NCBI RefSeq assembly: GCF_001426585.1
Contig: NZ_LMEI01000010.1
Location: forward strand, 1-64,000
DNA from: Streptomyces sp. Root431
Lineage (GTDB): Bacteria; Actinomycetota; Actinomycetes; Streptomycetales; Streptomycetaceae
DNA length: 64,000 nucleotides
Direction of reading: 5' to 3'
In this document: in pieces, positions 41,134 to 49,822 of the stretch
How the letters are laid out: every line of letters begins with the position of its first letter
How positions within the stretch are numbered: position 1 is the stretch's first letter
Position numbers and translations under genes: made by a program
Notes under the pieces: generated by a model
What the model was told of the DNA's origin: nothing
The model's database searches: none
What the model saw: only the letters and a program-made list of their open reading frames with translations

Positions 41134-41828
41134 GCGAGACGACGAAGGGGACCGGCGAGGACATCACCGTCGTCCACCTGATGCGGCACGGCGAGGTCCA
41201 CAACCCGGACGGGGTCCTCTACGGCCGCCGCGCCGGCTACCACCTCTCCGAGCTCGGCCGCCAGATGGCGGACCGGGTCGCCGAGCACCTGGCCGGCCGG
41301 GACATCACGTACGTCGTCGCCTCCCCGCTGGAGCGGGCGCAGGAGACGGCGACTCCGGTCGCCAAGTCGCACGGCCTGGACCTGGCGAGCGACGAGCGGC
41401 TCATCGAGGCGGCGAACGTCTTCGAGGGCAAGACCTTCGGCGTCGGCGACGGGGCCCTGCGCAAGCCGGGGAACTGGAAGCACCTCACCAACCCGTTCCA
41501 GCCGTCGTGGGGCGAGCCGTACGTCGAGCAGGTCGTCCGGATGATGGGCGCGCTGGACGCGGCGAAGGACGCGGCCCGCGGGCACGAGGCCGTCTGCGTC
41601 AGCCATCAGCTGCCGATCTGGATCGTCCGGAGCTTCGTGGAGAAGCGGCGCCTCTGGCACGACCCGCGGCGCCGGCAGTGCACGCTGGCCTCGCTGACCT
41701 CGTTCACGTACCAGGGCGACAGGATCGTCTCGGTCGGGTACAGCGAGCCGGCCCGGGACCTGGTCCCGGCGCACCTTCTCGCCGGGGCGAAGCCGGTGAA
41801 GGGGAAGTCGAAGGCTTTCGGGGCGTAG
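41130..41828 (+). CDS. Histidine phosphatase family protein
   Basis: A 232-aa protein of the phosphoglycerate-mutase-like fold. The catalytic RHG is in HLMRHGEVHNPDG, the second catalytic His in VCVSHQLPIW, and the conserved Arg in SPLERAQET. It probably hydrolyses a phospho-metabolite; the substrate is not known. ATG 41130 overlaps hemL (ATGA), so it is translationally coupled with it. Confidence 0.93.
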   Translation: MSETTKGTGEDITVVHLMRHGEVHNPDGVLYGRRAGYHLSELGRQMADRVAEHLAGRDITYVVASPLERAQETATPVAKSHGLDLASDERLIEAANVFEGKTFGVGDGALRKPGNWKHLTNPFQPSWGEPYVEQVVRMMGALDAAKDAARGHEAVCVSHQLPIWIVRSFVEKRRLWHDPRRRQCTLASLTSFTYQGDRIVSVGYSEPARDLVPAHLLAGAKPVKGKSKAFGA

Positions 41829-42081
41829 TTCCGGAGATCTCCGAGGCATGGTTCCGGGGATCTTCGGGGCATAGCCGTAGTCCCGGGACCTTCGGACGCG
41901 GTCCCACTGGACAGCGGACTCGAAGAGGTCCATCGTCAGGGCGGTCAGGTGGTGTACATGCCATCCGGCCGCCCTTGAAATTTATGTGCGAATTCCCGGA
42001 ACCTCCGTGTTCCTCCCTGCATCTCACTCATTGTCGGTTTGGATGACGTTTAGGTCATACGTCAGCGCGAATGGGGATGTC

Positions 42082-43377
42082 ATGCGCGGGATCAGCGGAA
42101 TCAGTCGAAGGGGGCTCCTCGGGGCGGGCGTTGGCGCGGCCGCGGCGATCGGGATCGCCGGCTGCGGCAGCAACAATGAGGACAAGCCGGGACGTTCCGG
42201 ACCCGGCAAGGGCGGCGACGCGTCGGCGCAGCCGACCACACCCGCTCCGACCAAGGACGACGCCAAGCTCATCGGCGACGGTTCCACCGCCGACACCGGA
42301 AAGCAGCCGCACCAGCCCGACACCCCCGTGCCCCTCGAACCCGGCCAGACCCCGCCGCAGTTCGTGATCTTCTCCTGGGACGGTGCCGGCGAGGTCGGCA
42401 ACGGCCTCTTCCCCCGCTTCCTCGAACTCGCCAAGAACCACGACGCGGCGATGACCTTCTTCCTCTCCGGGATCTACCTCCTCCCCGAGTCGAAGAAGAA
42501 CCTCTACCGCCCGCCGAACAACCGCGTCGGCGCCTCCGACATCGGCTACCTCACCGACGACCACATCAAGGACACGCTGAAGTACGTCCGGCAGGCCTGG
42601 CTCGAAGGCCACGAGATCGGCACCCACTTCAACGGACACTTCTGCGGCGGCTCCGGCTCCGTCGGCAACTGGACCCCGGCCCAGTGGCAGAGCGAGATCG
42701 ACCAGGCGATGAAGTTCGTCACCGAGTGGAAGACCAACAGCGGCTGGACCGACCTCGACCCGCTGCCCTTCGACTACTCGAAGGAGCTCGTCGGCGGCCG
42801 TACCCCCTGCCTCCTCGGCCAGGACAACCTGCTCCCCACCGCCAAGCGGCTCGGCTGGCGTTACGACGCCAGCTCGCCCGGCGGCCGGCAGATGTGGCCC
42901 ACCAAGCGCCAGGGCATCTGGGACCTCCCGCTGCAGGCCGTGCCCTTCCCCGGGCACTCCTTCGAGGTCCTCTCCATGGACTACAACATGCTCGCCAACC
43001 AGTCGAAGAACACGACGAAGGGCATGCCCTCCCGCTACCCGGGCTGGCGCAAGCAGGCCACGGACGCCCTCCTCGGCGGCTTCCGCCGCGCGTACGAGTC
43101 GAACCGCGCGCCCTTCTACATCGGCAACCACTTCGAGCAGTGGAACGGCGGCATCTACATGGACGCCGTCGAGGACGCCATCAAGGGAATGGCCGGGAAG
43201 AAGGACGTCCGGCTCGTCTCCTTCAAGCAGTTCGTGGACTGGCTCGACGTCCAGGACCCGAAGATCCTCGCCAAGCTGCGCACGCTGGAGGTGGGCCAGA
43301 AGCCCGCCGGCGGCTGGAATACTTTCCTCAAGCCCGCGCCGAACGGTTCGACGGCCTCGTCGACCCCGTCCGCATAG
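42082..43377 (+). CDS. Tat-exported lipoprotein, polysaccharide-deacetylase-like
   Basis: A 431-aa protein. The signal has a twin-arginine (SRRGLLGAGVG) and a lipobox IAGC, followed by a disordered linker. The catalytic domain has the CE4 pattern: the Asp in VIFSWDGAGEVGN (for TFDDG), the His pair in EGHEIGTHFNGHFCGG, and an Arg/Asp-containing WRYDASSPGGRQ, so metal-binding Asp-His-His appears retained. A large insertion (SVGNWTPAQWQSEIDQAMKF) separates the motifs. It probably deacetylates an envelope glycan. ATG 42082 follows GGGGATG. It precedes the cytochrome c maturation operon by about 100 bp. Confidence 0.82.
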   Translation: MRGISGISRRGLLGAGVGAAAAIGIAGCGSNNEDKPGRSGPGKGGDASAQPTTPAPTKDDAKLIGDGSTADTGKQPHQPDTPVPLEPGQTPPQFVIFSWDGAGEVGNGLFPRFLELAKNHDAAMTFFLSGIYLLPESKKNLYRPPNNRVGASDIGYLTDDHIKDTLKYVRQAWLEGHEIGTHFNGHFCGGSGSVGNWTPAQWQSEIDQAMKFVTEWKTNSGWTDLDPLPFDYSKELVGGRTPCLLGQDNLLPTAKRLGWRYDASSPGGRQMWPTKRQGIWDLPLQAVPFPGHSFEVLSMDYNMLANQSKNTTKGMPSRYPGWRKQATDALLGGFRRAYESNRAPFYIGNHFEQWNGGIYMDAVEDAIKGMAGKKDVRLVSFKQFVDWLDVQDPKILAKLRTLEVGQKPAGGWNTFLKPAPNGSTASSTPSA

Positions 43378-43404
43378 GCGTACGCCGTGTTCGCTTAGGC
43401 GATC

Positions 43405-43435
43405 TTGACAAGGGGCGTTACGGGCACGTAGGGGG
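43405..43435 (+). promoter_or_regulatory. Possible promoter of the cytochrome c maturation operon
   Basis: TTGACA at 43405-43410 is followed after 18 bases by TAGGGG at 43429-43434. A -35 box identical to the vegetative consensus and a moderately good -10 box place a start near 43441, about 35 bp before the thioredoxin-like gene. Confidence 0.4.
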
Positions 43436-43475
43436 GCGCCCAAGATCCCCCAAACGCCCATGCGAAACTTTTCAC

Positions 43476-44081
43476 ATGAGCCTTAGCCGTGCCCCTCGAC
43501 GCACCCTGCTCGCCGTCGGAGTGCTGTCCGCCGCCCTCACGCTCTCGGCCTGCGGCGGCGACAGCAACGGCAAGTCCGGCGGCGGTGGCAACACCAACTT
43601 CGTGACCAACACGGGCGGGATCTCCACCGCCGCCAAGGGCGAGCGCGCGTCCACCGGGAAGCTCGCCGGTGAAACCCTCGACGGCAAGCAGCTCGACGTC
43701 GCCGACCTCAAGGGCAACGTCGTCGTCCTCAACGCCTGGGGCTCCTGGTGCGCCCCCTGCCGCGCCGAGGCTCCCCACTTCGCGAAGGTCGCCAAGGAGC
43801 TGAAGGGCAAGGGCGTCGAGTTCGTCGGCCTCAACACCCGCGACCCCAACAAGCAGCCCGCGCTCGCCTTCGAAGAGGACTACGGGGTGCCCTACCCGAG
43901 CCTCTACGACCCGCAGGGCAAGCTGATCCTCTTCGGCTTCCCGAAGGGCACCCTCAGCCTCCAGGGCATCCCCTCCACCGTCGTCCTCGACAAGGAGGGC
44001 AAGATCGCCGCCCGCTCCCTCATGGCGCTCGACGAGGAGAAGCTCCGTTCGATGATCGAGCCTCTCCTCAAGGAGAAGTGA
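43476..44081 (+). CDS. TlpA/ResA-like thioredoxin-fold lipoprotein
   Basis: A 201-aa protein with a lipoprotein signal (LLAVGVLSAALTLSAC) and a thioredoxin domain carrying WCAPC (redox motif in NAWGSWCAPCRAEAPHF), followed by GLNTRDPNKQPALAF and IPSTVVLDKEGKI. By analogy with ResA it should keep the apocytochrome CXXCH cysteines reduced outside the membrane, receiving electrons from CcdA, whose gene follows 4 bp downstream. ATG 43476 lacks an obvious RBS. Confidence 0.93.
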   Translation: MSLSRAPRRTLLAVGVLSAALTLSACGGDSNGKSGGGGNTNFVTNTGGISTAAKGERASTGKLAGETLDGKQLDVADLKGNVVVLNAWGSWCAPCRAEAPHFAKVAKELKGKGVEFVGLNTRDPNKQPALAFEEDYGVPYPSLYDPQGKLILFGFPKGTLSLQGIPSTVVLDKEGKIAARSLMALDEEKLRSMIEPLLKEK

Positions 44082-44085
44082 GCCC

Positions 44086-44823
44086 GTGATCGAGACGGTC
44101 AACAGCGGAGCCCTGCTGCTCGCCCTGCCCATCGCGGTCCTCGGCGGTCTTGTCTCCTTCTTCTCGCCGTGCGTGCTCCCGCTCGTCCCCGGCTACCTCT
44201 CGTACGTCACCGGGGTCACCGGCGCCGACCTCGCCGAGAGCCGCCGCGGCCGGATGACCGCCGGCGCCGTCCTCTTCGTCCTCGGCTTCACCGCCGTGTT
44301 CGTCTCCGGCGGCGCCCTCTTCGGCTACTTCGGGTCGACCCTCCAGAAGTACAGCGACACGCTCACCACGATCCTCGGCGTGCTCATGATCCTCATGGGC
44401 GTCTTCTTCGCCGGCCTCATGCCCTGGTTCACGCAGCGCGAGTTCCGCTTCCACAAGAAGCCCGCCGCCGGACTCATCGGCGCCCCGCTGCTCGGCGCGC
44501 TCTTCGGTATCGGCTGGACCCCGTGCATCGGCCCGACCCTCGCCTCGGTCAACGCCCTCGCCCTGGAGCAGGCCAGCGCCGGGCGCGGAGCGATACTCGC
44601 CTTCGCGTACTGCCTCGGCCTCGGCGTACCGTTCGTGCTCGCCGCCATCGCCTTCCGCAAGGCCCTCGGCGCGTTCGGATGGGTCAAGAAGCACTACGTG
44701 TGGGTCATGCGGATCGGCGGCGGCATGATGATCGTCACCGGCCTGCTGCTCCTCACGGGCGCGTGGGACGACATGGTCGCCACGATGCAGGGCTGGTCCA
44801 GCGGTTTCACGGTGGGGATCTGA
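44086..44823 (+). CDS. ccdA: Cytochrome c biogenesis protein CcdA
   Basis: A 245-aa membrane protein with six hydrophobic segments. The conserved cysteines are in VSFFSPCVLPLVPGYL and IGWTPCIGPTLASV, the pair that relays reducing equivalents from cytoplasmic thioredoxin across the membrane to the ResA-like partner. GTG 44086 lies 4 bp after the preceding stop. Length matches the family. Confidence 0.95.
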   Translation: MIETVNSGALLLALPIAVLGGLVSFFSPCVLPLVPGYLSYVTGVTGADLAESRRGRMTAGAVLFVLGFTAVFVSGGALFGYFGSTLQKYSDTLTTILGVLMILMGVFFAGLMPWFTQREFRFHKKPAAGLIGAPLLGALFGIGWTPCIGPTLASVNALALEQASAGRGAILAFAYCLGLGVPFVLAAIAFRKALGAFGWVKKHYVWVMRIGGGMMIVTGLLLLTGAWDDMVATMQGWSSGFTVGI

Positions 44824-44828
44824 GTTCC

Positions 44829-46592
44829 ATGAGCACGACCGACACGACTGACACGTCCGGCGCGGCCGAGGCCGAGCGCACGGCCGACGCGGCCGCCGGC
44901 GCCCAGCTCTCCACGGCCCCCACCGAGGACCGCGGCGACACCCCCATCGGCGGACCCGTCCTCGGAGTCGTCGGCTGGATCCGCTGGTTCTGGCGGCAGC
45001 TGACCTCCATGCGGGTCGCGCTGATCCTGCTCTTCATGCTCTCCCTGGGCGCGGTCCCCGGCTCCCTCATCCCGCAGACCAGCGCGGACGAGCTGAAGGT
45101 CCAGGCCTTCAAGCAGGCCCACGAGACGCTGACGCCGCTCTACGAGAAGCTCCAGTTCTTCGACGTCTACAGCTCGGTGTGGTTCTCCGCGATCTACATC
45201 CTGCTGTTCGTCTCCCTCATCGGCTGCATCGTGCCCCGCAGCTGGCAGTTCGTCGGCCAGCTCCGCAGCCGCCCGCCGGGCGCGCCCCGGCGCCTCGACC
45301 GGCTCCCCGCGTACGCCACCTGGCGCACCGAGGCCGAGCCCGAGCAGGTCCGCGAGGCCGCGCTCACCGTCCTCAAGGGGCGCCGCTTCCGCGCCCACAC
45401 CGCCGGGGACGCGATCGCCGCCGAGAAGGGCTACCTCCGCGAGGCGGGCAACCTCCTCTTCCACGTCGCCCTGATCGTCATCCTCGTCGCCTTCGCCTGG
45501 GGCCAGCTCTTCAAGGCCGAGGGCGGCAAGCTGATCGTCGAGGGCGACGGCTTCTCCAACACGCTCACGCAGTACGACGACTTCAAGTCCGGCTCGCAGT
45601 TCGGCACCGAGGAGCTGGAGCCGTTCACCTTCACGCTCGACTCCTTCGACGGCACGTACGAGAAGAGCGGCCCGCAGCGCGGCACGCCCCGCACCTTCGA
45701 GGCGAAGGTCCGGTACTCCGAGGCCGGCGGCGCGGAGAAGAACGCGGTCATCAAGGTCAACGAGCCGCTCAAGGTCGGCGGCTCCAAGGTCTATCTGATC
45801 GCCCACGGCTACGCGCCCGTCGTCACCGTCAAGGACGGCCGCGGCAAGACCGTCTTCCACGGCGCCGTGCCGCTCCTGCCGATCGACAACAACATCACCT
45901 CGACCGGCGCGATCAAGGTGATGGACGGCTACCGCGACAAGAACGGCAAGAAGGAACAGCTGGGCTTCCAGGCCTTCTTCGTGCCGACCTTCGCGGGCGC
46001 CGGCGCGGGCACGATGTTCTCGCAGTTCCCGGCGCTCGACTTCCCGGTCATGGCGCTCACCGGCTACCGCGGCTCCCTGGGCGTGGACTCCGGTCTGCCG
46101 CAGAACGTGTACCAGCTCGACAAGTCCAAGCTGATCCAGTTCACGGACAAGTCCGGCAACAAGCTCGCCGACCGCCTGCTGCCCGGCGAGACGATGACGC
46201 TCCCCGACGGGGCCGGCTCGATCACCTTCGAGAAGGACATCAAGGAGTGGGCCAGCTTCCAGATCTCGCAGCAGCCGGGCAACGGCCTCGCCCTCGCGGG
46301 CGCGATCGCAGCGATCGCCGGCCTGACCGGTTCGCTCTTCATCCAGCGGCGCCGGGTCTGGGTCCGGGCCGTGCGCGGTGAGGACGGCGTGACCGTCGTC
46401 GAGATGGCGGGCCTGGGCCGCAGCGAGTCCGCGAAGCTTCCGGAGGAACTGGGCGACCTCGCGGGCACCCTCACCGCGGACGCGCCGCCCGCCGCACCAG
46501 CGCCCGAAGCCGATCCGGAAGACGGAGACGTACCGGAACCCGCGGAAGAACCCGCAGAAGACCCTGCCCCTTCTGGAGAGGCCGACAAGTGA
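44829..46592 (+). CDS. resB: Cytochrome c biogenesis protein ResB
   Basis: A 587-aa component of system II cytochrome c maturation. Membrane segments are at about 55-80 (LTSMRVALILLFMLSLGAVPGSLIPQ), 110-125 and 205-225, and a further one near 480 (GLALAGAIAAIAGLTGSLFIQ). A large extracytoplasmic domain lies between (GGKLIVEGDGFSNTLTQYDDF...). It partners CcsB to move heme and attach it. The N-terminal 40 residues and the acidic C-terminus (DPEDGDVPEPAEEPAEDPA) are low complexity. The stop overlaps the ccsB start. Confidence 0.95.
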   Translation: MSTTDTTDTSGAAEAERTADAAAGAQLSTAPTEDRGDTPIGGPVLGVVGWIRWFWRQLTSMRVALILLFMLSLGAVPGSLIPQTSADELKVQAFKQAHETLTPLYEKLQFFDVYSSVWFSAIYILLFVSLIGCIVPRSWQFVGQLRSRPPGAPRRLDRLPAYATWRTEAEPEQVREAALTVLKGRRFRAHTAGDAIAAEKGYLREAGNLLFHVALIVILVAFAWGQLFKAEGGKLIVEGDGFSNTLTQYDDFKSGSQFGTEELEPFTFTLDSFDGTYEKSGPQRGTPRTFEAKVRYSEAGGAEKNAVIKVNEPLKVGGSKVYLIAHGYAPVVTVKDGRGKTVFHGAVPLLPIDNNITSTGAIKVMDGYRDKNGKKEQLGFQAFFVPTFAGAGAGTMFSQFPALDFPVMALTGYRGSLGVDSGLPQNVYQLDKSKLIQFTDKSGNKLADRLLPGETMTLPDGAGSITFEKDIKEWASFQISQQPGNGLALAGAIAAIAGLTGSLFIQRRRVWVRAVRGEDGVTVVEMAGLGRSESAKLPEELGDLAGTLTADAPPAAPAPEADPEDGDVPEPAEEPAEDPAPSGEADK

Positions 46593-47677
46593 TCCTCGCC
46601 GCCACCACCAACGAGAGCCTGGCGAAGATGAGCGACCTGCTCATCTACTCCTCCATGGCCGTCTACACCCTGGCCTTCTTCGCGCACATCGCCGAGTGGG
46701 TCCTCGGCAGCCGCAGCAAGGTCGGCCGGACCGCCGCCGCTCTCACGCAGCAGGCCTCGGCCGCGGCCACCGCCGTGACCGTCCAGGTCAAGCAGGCCGC
46801 CGGCTCCACCGCCGTCCTCGACAAGCCGAAGGTCGTCACGCGCTCCGCGGCCGGCACGCGGGACGTCCCGGACGGTCCCGGCGCGTCCGGCGGCACGGTC
46901 AAGGGCGACCTCTACGGCCGGATCGCCGTCTCCCTCACCGTCCTCGCCTTCGCGATCGAGGCGGCGGGCGTGGTCAGCCGGGCCCTCGCCGTGCAGCGCG
47001 CCCCCTGGGGCAACATGTACGAGTTCTCCACCACCTTCTCCACGGTGGCGGTCGGCTCGTACCTCGGCTTCCTCCTCGCCAAGAAGAACGTGCGCTGGAT
47101 CGGCCTGCCGCTGGTCACGACGGTCCTGCTCGACCTGGGCCTGGCCACCACCTGGCTGAAGACCCCCAGCGACCAGCTGGTGCCGGCGCTCGACTCGTAC
47201 TGGCTGTGGATCCACGTCTCCACCGCGATCTTCTGCGGCGCGGTCTTCTACCTCGCGGCCGTCGCCACCGTCCTGTACCTCTTCCGCGACTCGTACGAGA
47301 GCAAGCTCGCGAGCGGCGGCACCCCGAGCGCCTTCGCCCGCTCCGTCCTGGAGCGGCTGCCCTCGGCCGCCTCGCTCGACAAGTTCTCGTACCGGGTCAA
47401 CGCCGCCGTCTTCCCGCTGTGGACGTTCACGATCATCGCGGGCGCGATCTGGGCCGGCGACGCGTGGGGCCGCTACTGGGGCTGGGACGCCAAGGAGGTC
47501 TGGTCCTTCATCACGTGGGTCGGCTACGCGGCGTACCTGCACGCGCGCGCCACGGCCGGCTGGAAGGGCCGGAAGGCCGCGTACATCGCGCTCATCGCCT
47601 TCGGCTGCTTCCTCTTCAACTACTACGGCGTCAACATCTTCGTCACCAGCAAGCACTCCTACGCGGGCGTGGAGTAG
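46589..47677 (+). CDS. ccsB: Cytochrome c biogenesis protein CcsB (CcsA family)
   Basis: A 362-aa polytopic membrane protein of the heme-handling family. The tryptophan-rich WWD-type region is visible in GDAWGRYWGWDAKEVWSFITWVGYAAYLHARAT, with heme-ligating His residues in WLWIHVST and YLHARA. GTG 46589 overlaps resB by 4 bp. With CcdA, ResB and the thioredoxin-like protein it completes an intact system II pathway. Confidence 0.95.
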   Translation: MILAATTNESLAKMSDLLIYSSMAVYTLAFFAHIAEWVLGSRSKVGRTAAALTQQASAAATAVTVQVKQAAGSTAVLDKPKVVTRSAAGTRDVPDGPGASGGTVKGDLYGRIAVSLTVLAFAIEAAGVVSRALAVQRAPWGNMYEFSTTFSTVAVGSYLGFLLAKKNVRWIGLPLVTTVLLDLGLATTWLKTPSDQLVPALDSYWLWIHVSTAIFCGAVFYLAAVATVLYLFRDSYESKLASGGTPSAFARSVLERLPSAASLDKFSYRVNAAVFPLWTFTIIAGAIWAGDAWGRYWGWDAKEVWSFITWVGYAAYLHARATAGWKGRKAAYIALIAFGCFLFNYYGVNIFVTSKHSYAGVE

Positions 47678-47723
47678 CAGGCGCGGAAGTGCGGGCGGGG
47701 CACCCCGGGGCCACGCTGGAGGT

Positions 47724-48254
47724 ATGAGCGCGATACCCCGGGGCAGGTGCGAGACCCACGACGGCGACACGCACCTGCTGCGGTACGTCATGGAGCTCCC
47801 GCATCCGCCGGCGGAGGTCTGGGAGGCCGTCTCCGCCCCCGAGGGCCTGCGGGGCTGGCTGTGCGCGGCGGACCCGCTGGAGCCCCGGCTCGGCGGCCGG
47901 GTCACGCTCCGCTGGCTCAACAGCGATACGGAGGTCTCGGGGTGGGTGACCGCCTGGGACCCCGAGTACGTCGCCGAGTACACGGTCGATCCGCCGCACG
48001 GCCGGATCCGGTTCCATCTGGAGCCGGGGTCCGGGAGCGGCGGGTCGACCGTGCTGCGTTTCACCAACGAGTTCCGGGGGACGCGGGAGTACCGGCTGGA
48101 CTGCCTGGCGGGGTGGCACGACCACTTCGAGCGGCTCGCGGCGGCCCTGGACGGTCACCGGACGGACTGGTCCGCGTGGGCGCCCGAGCGGTGGAGCGAG
48201 CTGCGGGCGTTGTACGAGCGCGACGAGGCACCCTGGCCGAAGTGGGTCCCGTGA
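47724..48254 (+). CDS. SRPBCC domain-containing protein (AHSA1-like)
   Basis: A 176-aa protein with the START-like/AHSA1 fold: LLRYVMELPHPPAEVWEAVSAPEGLRGWLCAADPLEPRLGGRVTLRW, then STVLRFTNEFRGTREYRLDCLAGWHDHFERLAAAL. The fold binds hydrophobic ligands in a helix-grip cavity; the ligand is unknown. ATG 47724 follows GGAGGT. It lies 46 bp after ccsB but is not a known cytochrome c factor. Confidence 0.9.
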   Translation: MSAIPRGRCETHDGDTHLLRYVMELPHPPAEVWEAVSAPEGLRGWLCAADPLEPRLGGRVTLRWLNSDTEVSGWVTAWDPEYVAEYTVDPPHGRIRFHLEPGSGSGGSTVLRFTNEFRGTREYRLDCLAGWHDHFERLAAALDGHRTDWSAWAPERWSELRALYERDEAPWPKWVP

Positions 48255-48258
48255 TCCG

Positions 48259-49818
48259 CTAGCTCCTCTTCGGCGGCAGGCAGGACGTGCTCGGCGGGTT
48301 CTTCTCCGGCCAGGCGATCTGGACGAAGCGCTGGCTGCCGTCCAGGGCGAGCTCCACGATCGGGACCGCCTTGTTGTACGGGTTGCCGTAGTTGTCGAGG
48401 CAGATCCAGCCGCTCGCGCCTTGCACCCGCAGCGAGCCCTTCACCTGCGGCCACTGCGTGACCACGTCCGAGAGCTCCGGGTACTGGGCGTCGCGCGGTG
48501 TGGCCTGGCGGATCGCGTGGACCGCCGTCGCCATCGCGTCGTACGCGACGATCGCCTGCCCGTCCGCGAGCGCCACCGGCTTCTTCGAGGCGCGGGCGAT
48601 GTCCGTCTCGAAGGTCGAGTACGCGACCACCGAACCGCCCGTCGCGGGCACGGCCCGTCCCGGCGCCGGCTTCCACGCGTCGGGGTGGGCGAGCGCGGCG
48701 TAGCGGACGGTCACCTTCGCCTTGAGCGCGCTGCGGTCGAGCTTCTCGTCGGCTCCCAGGTACGAGCCCTCGTCGCCGGTCAGGATCGTGAAGGCGCGGT
48801 CGGTGCAGCCGCGCGAGCCCAGCGCGTTGATGAACTGCCGCAGCTGGGTGTGGCGGCCCGCGAAGAAGACCGTCTCGGCGCGGGTGTCGCAGATCAGGTG
48901 GGTGATCTGGCGGAAGGTGTTGGCGGTGGTGCCCTCGTCGGTCGGGTCCGGCGGCGAGGTGAAGAGCTGCGGCTCGTAGGGCGCGCCCTTGAGGGAGGCG
49001 GCGAAGGCGGACTTGAGGGTGTCCGTGTAGTGGTCGCCGCTGCGGGTGTCCTGGACGAGGAGGGCCTTGGCGGCGTCGACGCGGCCGAAGTGGGCGAGGG
49101 CCTTCGCCTCGTCGCTGTTGGTGGGGGAGACGCGGGCGAGGCCGGGGTAGCGGTTGTTCCCGGCGCCGGGGCCGTTGGCGATGTCGTCGGCGGTGATGGT
49201 GGTGCCGACTACGGCGATCCCGTCCTTGGTGAGCGCGGTCACGGCCTCCCGCATCTCGGTCGAGGAGGTGGCGACGCCGGAGACGACCCGCAGCCGGTCC
49301 GGGGCGCCGGTCATGGACGCGAGCTGCCGGGTGGTGGTCTGCCAGTGGGCGTTGCCCCGGCCGGTGTTGGCGAGGACGAGCCGGATCTTCGGGGTCTGGC
49401 TGTTGGACTCGTGGTTGGCGCGGTACTGGTAGGCGTACGCGCCCTGGACCTCGTGGAGCACCTTGGTCCGCATGCCTCCGTCGGGGGAGGTCAGGGGCAG
49501 GAGCACGGCGACGGTCGCGTACTCGCCGGGCTTGAGGGTGGCGTTCTCGCGGCCGATGGCCCCGGCGATCTCGGTGAGGTCGGCGTTGCCGAAGTCGTGG
49601 CCGTCGCCGTTGACGCCGACGCACTCGGAGCTGCCCTCGGGACGTTCGACGCCGGCCGCGCAGGAACGGTCCTCCGGAGTGGTGAGCCGGGCTATCCCGT
49701 ACCCGCCGAGACCGAGGACGACGGCGGCCGTGACGAGCGAGGCGACGAGCTTCTGGCGGGGTGTGCGGACGCGGCGGCGCAGCCGGTCGGAAAGGCGGCC
49801 GGGGGCACGGTCGGGCAT
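48259..49818 (-). CDS. Membrane-anchored periplasmic-binding-protein (Leu/Ile/Val type) receptor
   Basis: A 519-aa protein. The N-terminal 23 residues are Arg-rich and cytoplasmic, and a single segment (KLVASLVTAAVVLGLGGYGIA, about 24-45) anchors it without a lipobox. The rest is a type 1 periplasmic binding domain: TVAVLLPLTSPDGGMRTKVLHEVQGAYAYQYRAN, LRVVSGVATSSTEMREAV, ARVSPTNSDEAKALAHFG, and LADGQAIVAYDAMATAVHAI. Four cysteines could form disulfides. No permease or transport ATPase is nearby. It lies 4 bp downstream of the STAND-type ATPase gene, so the two are one operon; the pair suggests ligand sensing rather than transport. Confidence 0.85.
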   Translation of the reverse strand: MPDRAPGRLSDRLRRRVRTPRQKLVASLVTAAVVLGLGGYGIARLTTPEDRSCAAGVERPEGSSECVGVNGDGHDFGNADLTEIAGAIGRENATLKPGEYATVAVLLPLTSPDGGMRTKVLHEVQGAYAYQYRANHESNSQTPKIRLVLANTGRGNAHWQTTTRQLASMTGAPDRLRVVSGVATSSTEMREAVTALTKDGIAVVGTTITADDIANGPGAGNNRYPGLARVSPTNSDEAKALAHFGRVDAAKALLVQDTRSGDHYTDTLKSAFAASLKGAPYEPQLFTSPPDPTDEGTTANTFRQITHLICDTRAETVFFAGRHTQLRQFINALGSRGCTDRAFTILTGDEGSYLGADEKLDRSALKAKVTVRYAALAHPDAWKPAPGRAVPATGGSVVAYSTFETDIARASKKPVALADGQAIVAYDAMATAVHAIRQATPRDAQYPELSDVVTQWPQVKGSLRVQGASGWICLDNYGNPYNKAVPIVELALDGSQRFVQIAWPEKNPPSTSCLPPKRS

Positions 49819-49822
49819 GGCG

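Noticed and set aside
48259..49818. Conventional branched-chain amino acid ABC transporter receptor
   Set aside because: No permease or ATP-binding subunit is nearby, and the protein has an internal anchor rather than a lipobox, so a transport role is not supported by context.
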